From the NCBI GenBank assembly GCA_002307175.1, contig DBTS01000026.1:496-5826 (forward strand): a stretch of 5,331 nucleotides of DNA. The letters are read 5' to 3'. Below the pieces are notes generated by a model. That model was not told the origin of the DNA, did no database searches, and saw only the letters and a program-made list of their open reading frames with translations. The stretch's first letter is position 1, and every line of letters starts with the position of its first letter. Below are positions 5,122-5,331 of the stretch, in pieces. The translations under genes were made by a program, and so were the position numbers. The stretch comes from Rhodocyclaceae bacterium UBA1310. Lineage in GTDB: Bacteria; Pseudomonadota; Gammaproteobacteria; Burkholderiales; Rhodocyclaceae.

Positions 5122-5331
5122 TCAGGTTTGTTGAAGTCCGGTGGTCATTGTGCTGCCGGTCGTTGCATTCTGGACGTCGTCTGTGGGCACCACAAGGACA
5201 TCTGCAAGAAGTCGACGCAAACCACGTGCCAGACCCGCGACACTCGGCGTTTCAACGAAGGAACAGCGTTTGCCGGTGCGCTTGCAGTGGTCTTTCACCC
5301 GCCAGTAGGCGTTGTGGCTGATGCAGCCGGT
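5122..5331 (-). CDS. DUF2325 domain-containing protein, C-terminal part (partial at window edge)
   Basis: The minus strand is open from the window edge to a TGA at 5124-5122, giving the last 69 residues of a protein with no start in view. The visible part begins TGCISHNAYWRVKDHCKRTG, then CSFVETPSVAGLARGL. This strongly resembles the C-terminal half of DUF2325 domains, which carry a G-C-x-S-H-x-A-Y motif, a basic x-K-x-x-C-x-x-x-G helix and a final S-x-x-x-L-A-R-x-L motif. Cysteines at visible residues 3, 16 and 23 and histidines at 6 and 15 could bind metal, which is inference. The last ~20 residues are Thr-rich and probably disordered. It precedes the ferritin-like gene by 14 bp in the same orientation, suggesting an operon linked to iron or redox. 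The function of DUF2325 proteins is not established. Confidence 0.75.
   Translation of the reverse strand, partial: TGCISHNAYWRVKDHCKRTGKRCSFVETPSVAGLARGLRRLLADVLVVPTDDVQNATTGSTMTTGLQQT

Noticed and set aside
4898..5321. Plus-strand frames of 78 and 87 residues opposite the ferritin-like and DUF2325 genes
   Set aside because: They are antisense to two recognisable genes and show no family features.
1..5331. CRISPR array, tRNA genes or phage attachment site
   Set aside because: No regularly spaced repeats, no tRNA cloverleaf and no integrase were seen on either strand.

Overview
The window looks like a betaproteobacterial chromosome. The 3' end of the 23S rRNA and the whole 5S rRNA closely resemble those of Betaproteobacteria as I remember them, and coding is GC-rich. 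I would lean towards a Rhodocyclales-like lineage, but only weakly. The left edge is the distal end of an rrn operon: 23S 3' end (1 to about 84), spacer, 5S (211-325), and a strong intrinsic terminator (336-370).

About 60 bp past that terminator begins a nested pair of insertion sequences. The outer one is an IS66-family element (431-4409). It has 20-bp imperfect terminal inverted repeats and the usual tnpA, tnpB and tnpC genes (2061-4364). Its leader, between the left inverted repeat and tnpA, is split by an IS110-family element (about 493-2017) in the same orientation. A GTCCGCT heptamer is present at both IS110 junctions. Removing the inner element leaves a 2454-bp IS66 element with a 105-bp leader, a normal size for that family.

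The inner element has the layout of IS110-group elements whose recombinase works with a bridge RNA: about 250 bp of untranslated, highly foldable sequence before a DEDD/serine recombinase gene (747-1970), and only about 45 bp after it. The 500-720 leader can form a long-range stem enclosing further stem-loops, and I propose it encodes this element's bridge RNA. This is the most interesting part of the window.

Right of the IS66 element is about 200 bp with no recognisable gene. Then, on the minus strand, comes an iron-related operon read towards the insertion sequences: the 3' end of a DUF2325-domain gene (5122 to beyond the window edge), 14 bp, a ferritin-like/bacterioferritin gene (4652-5107), and an intrinsic terminator (4611-4632). 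The rrn operon and this operon converge, and the transposons sit in the gap between their terminators, where insertion should disrupt no gene.
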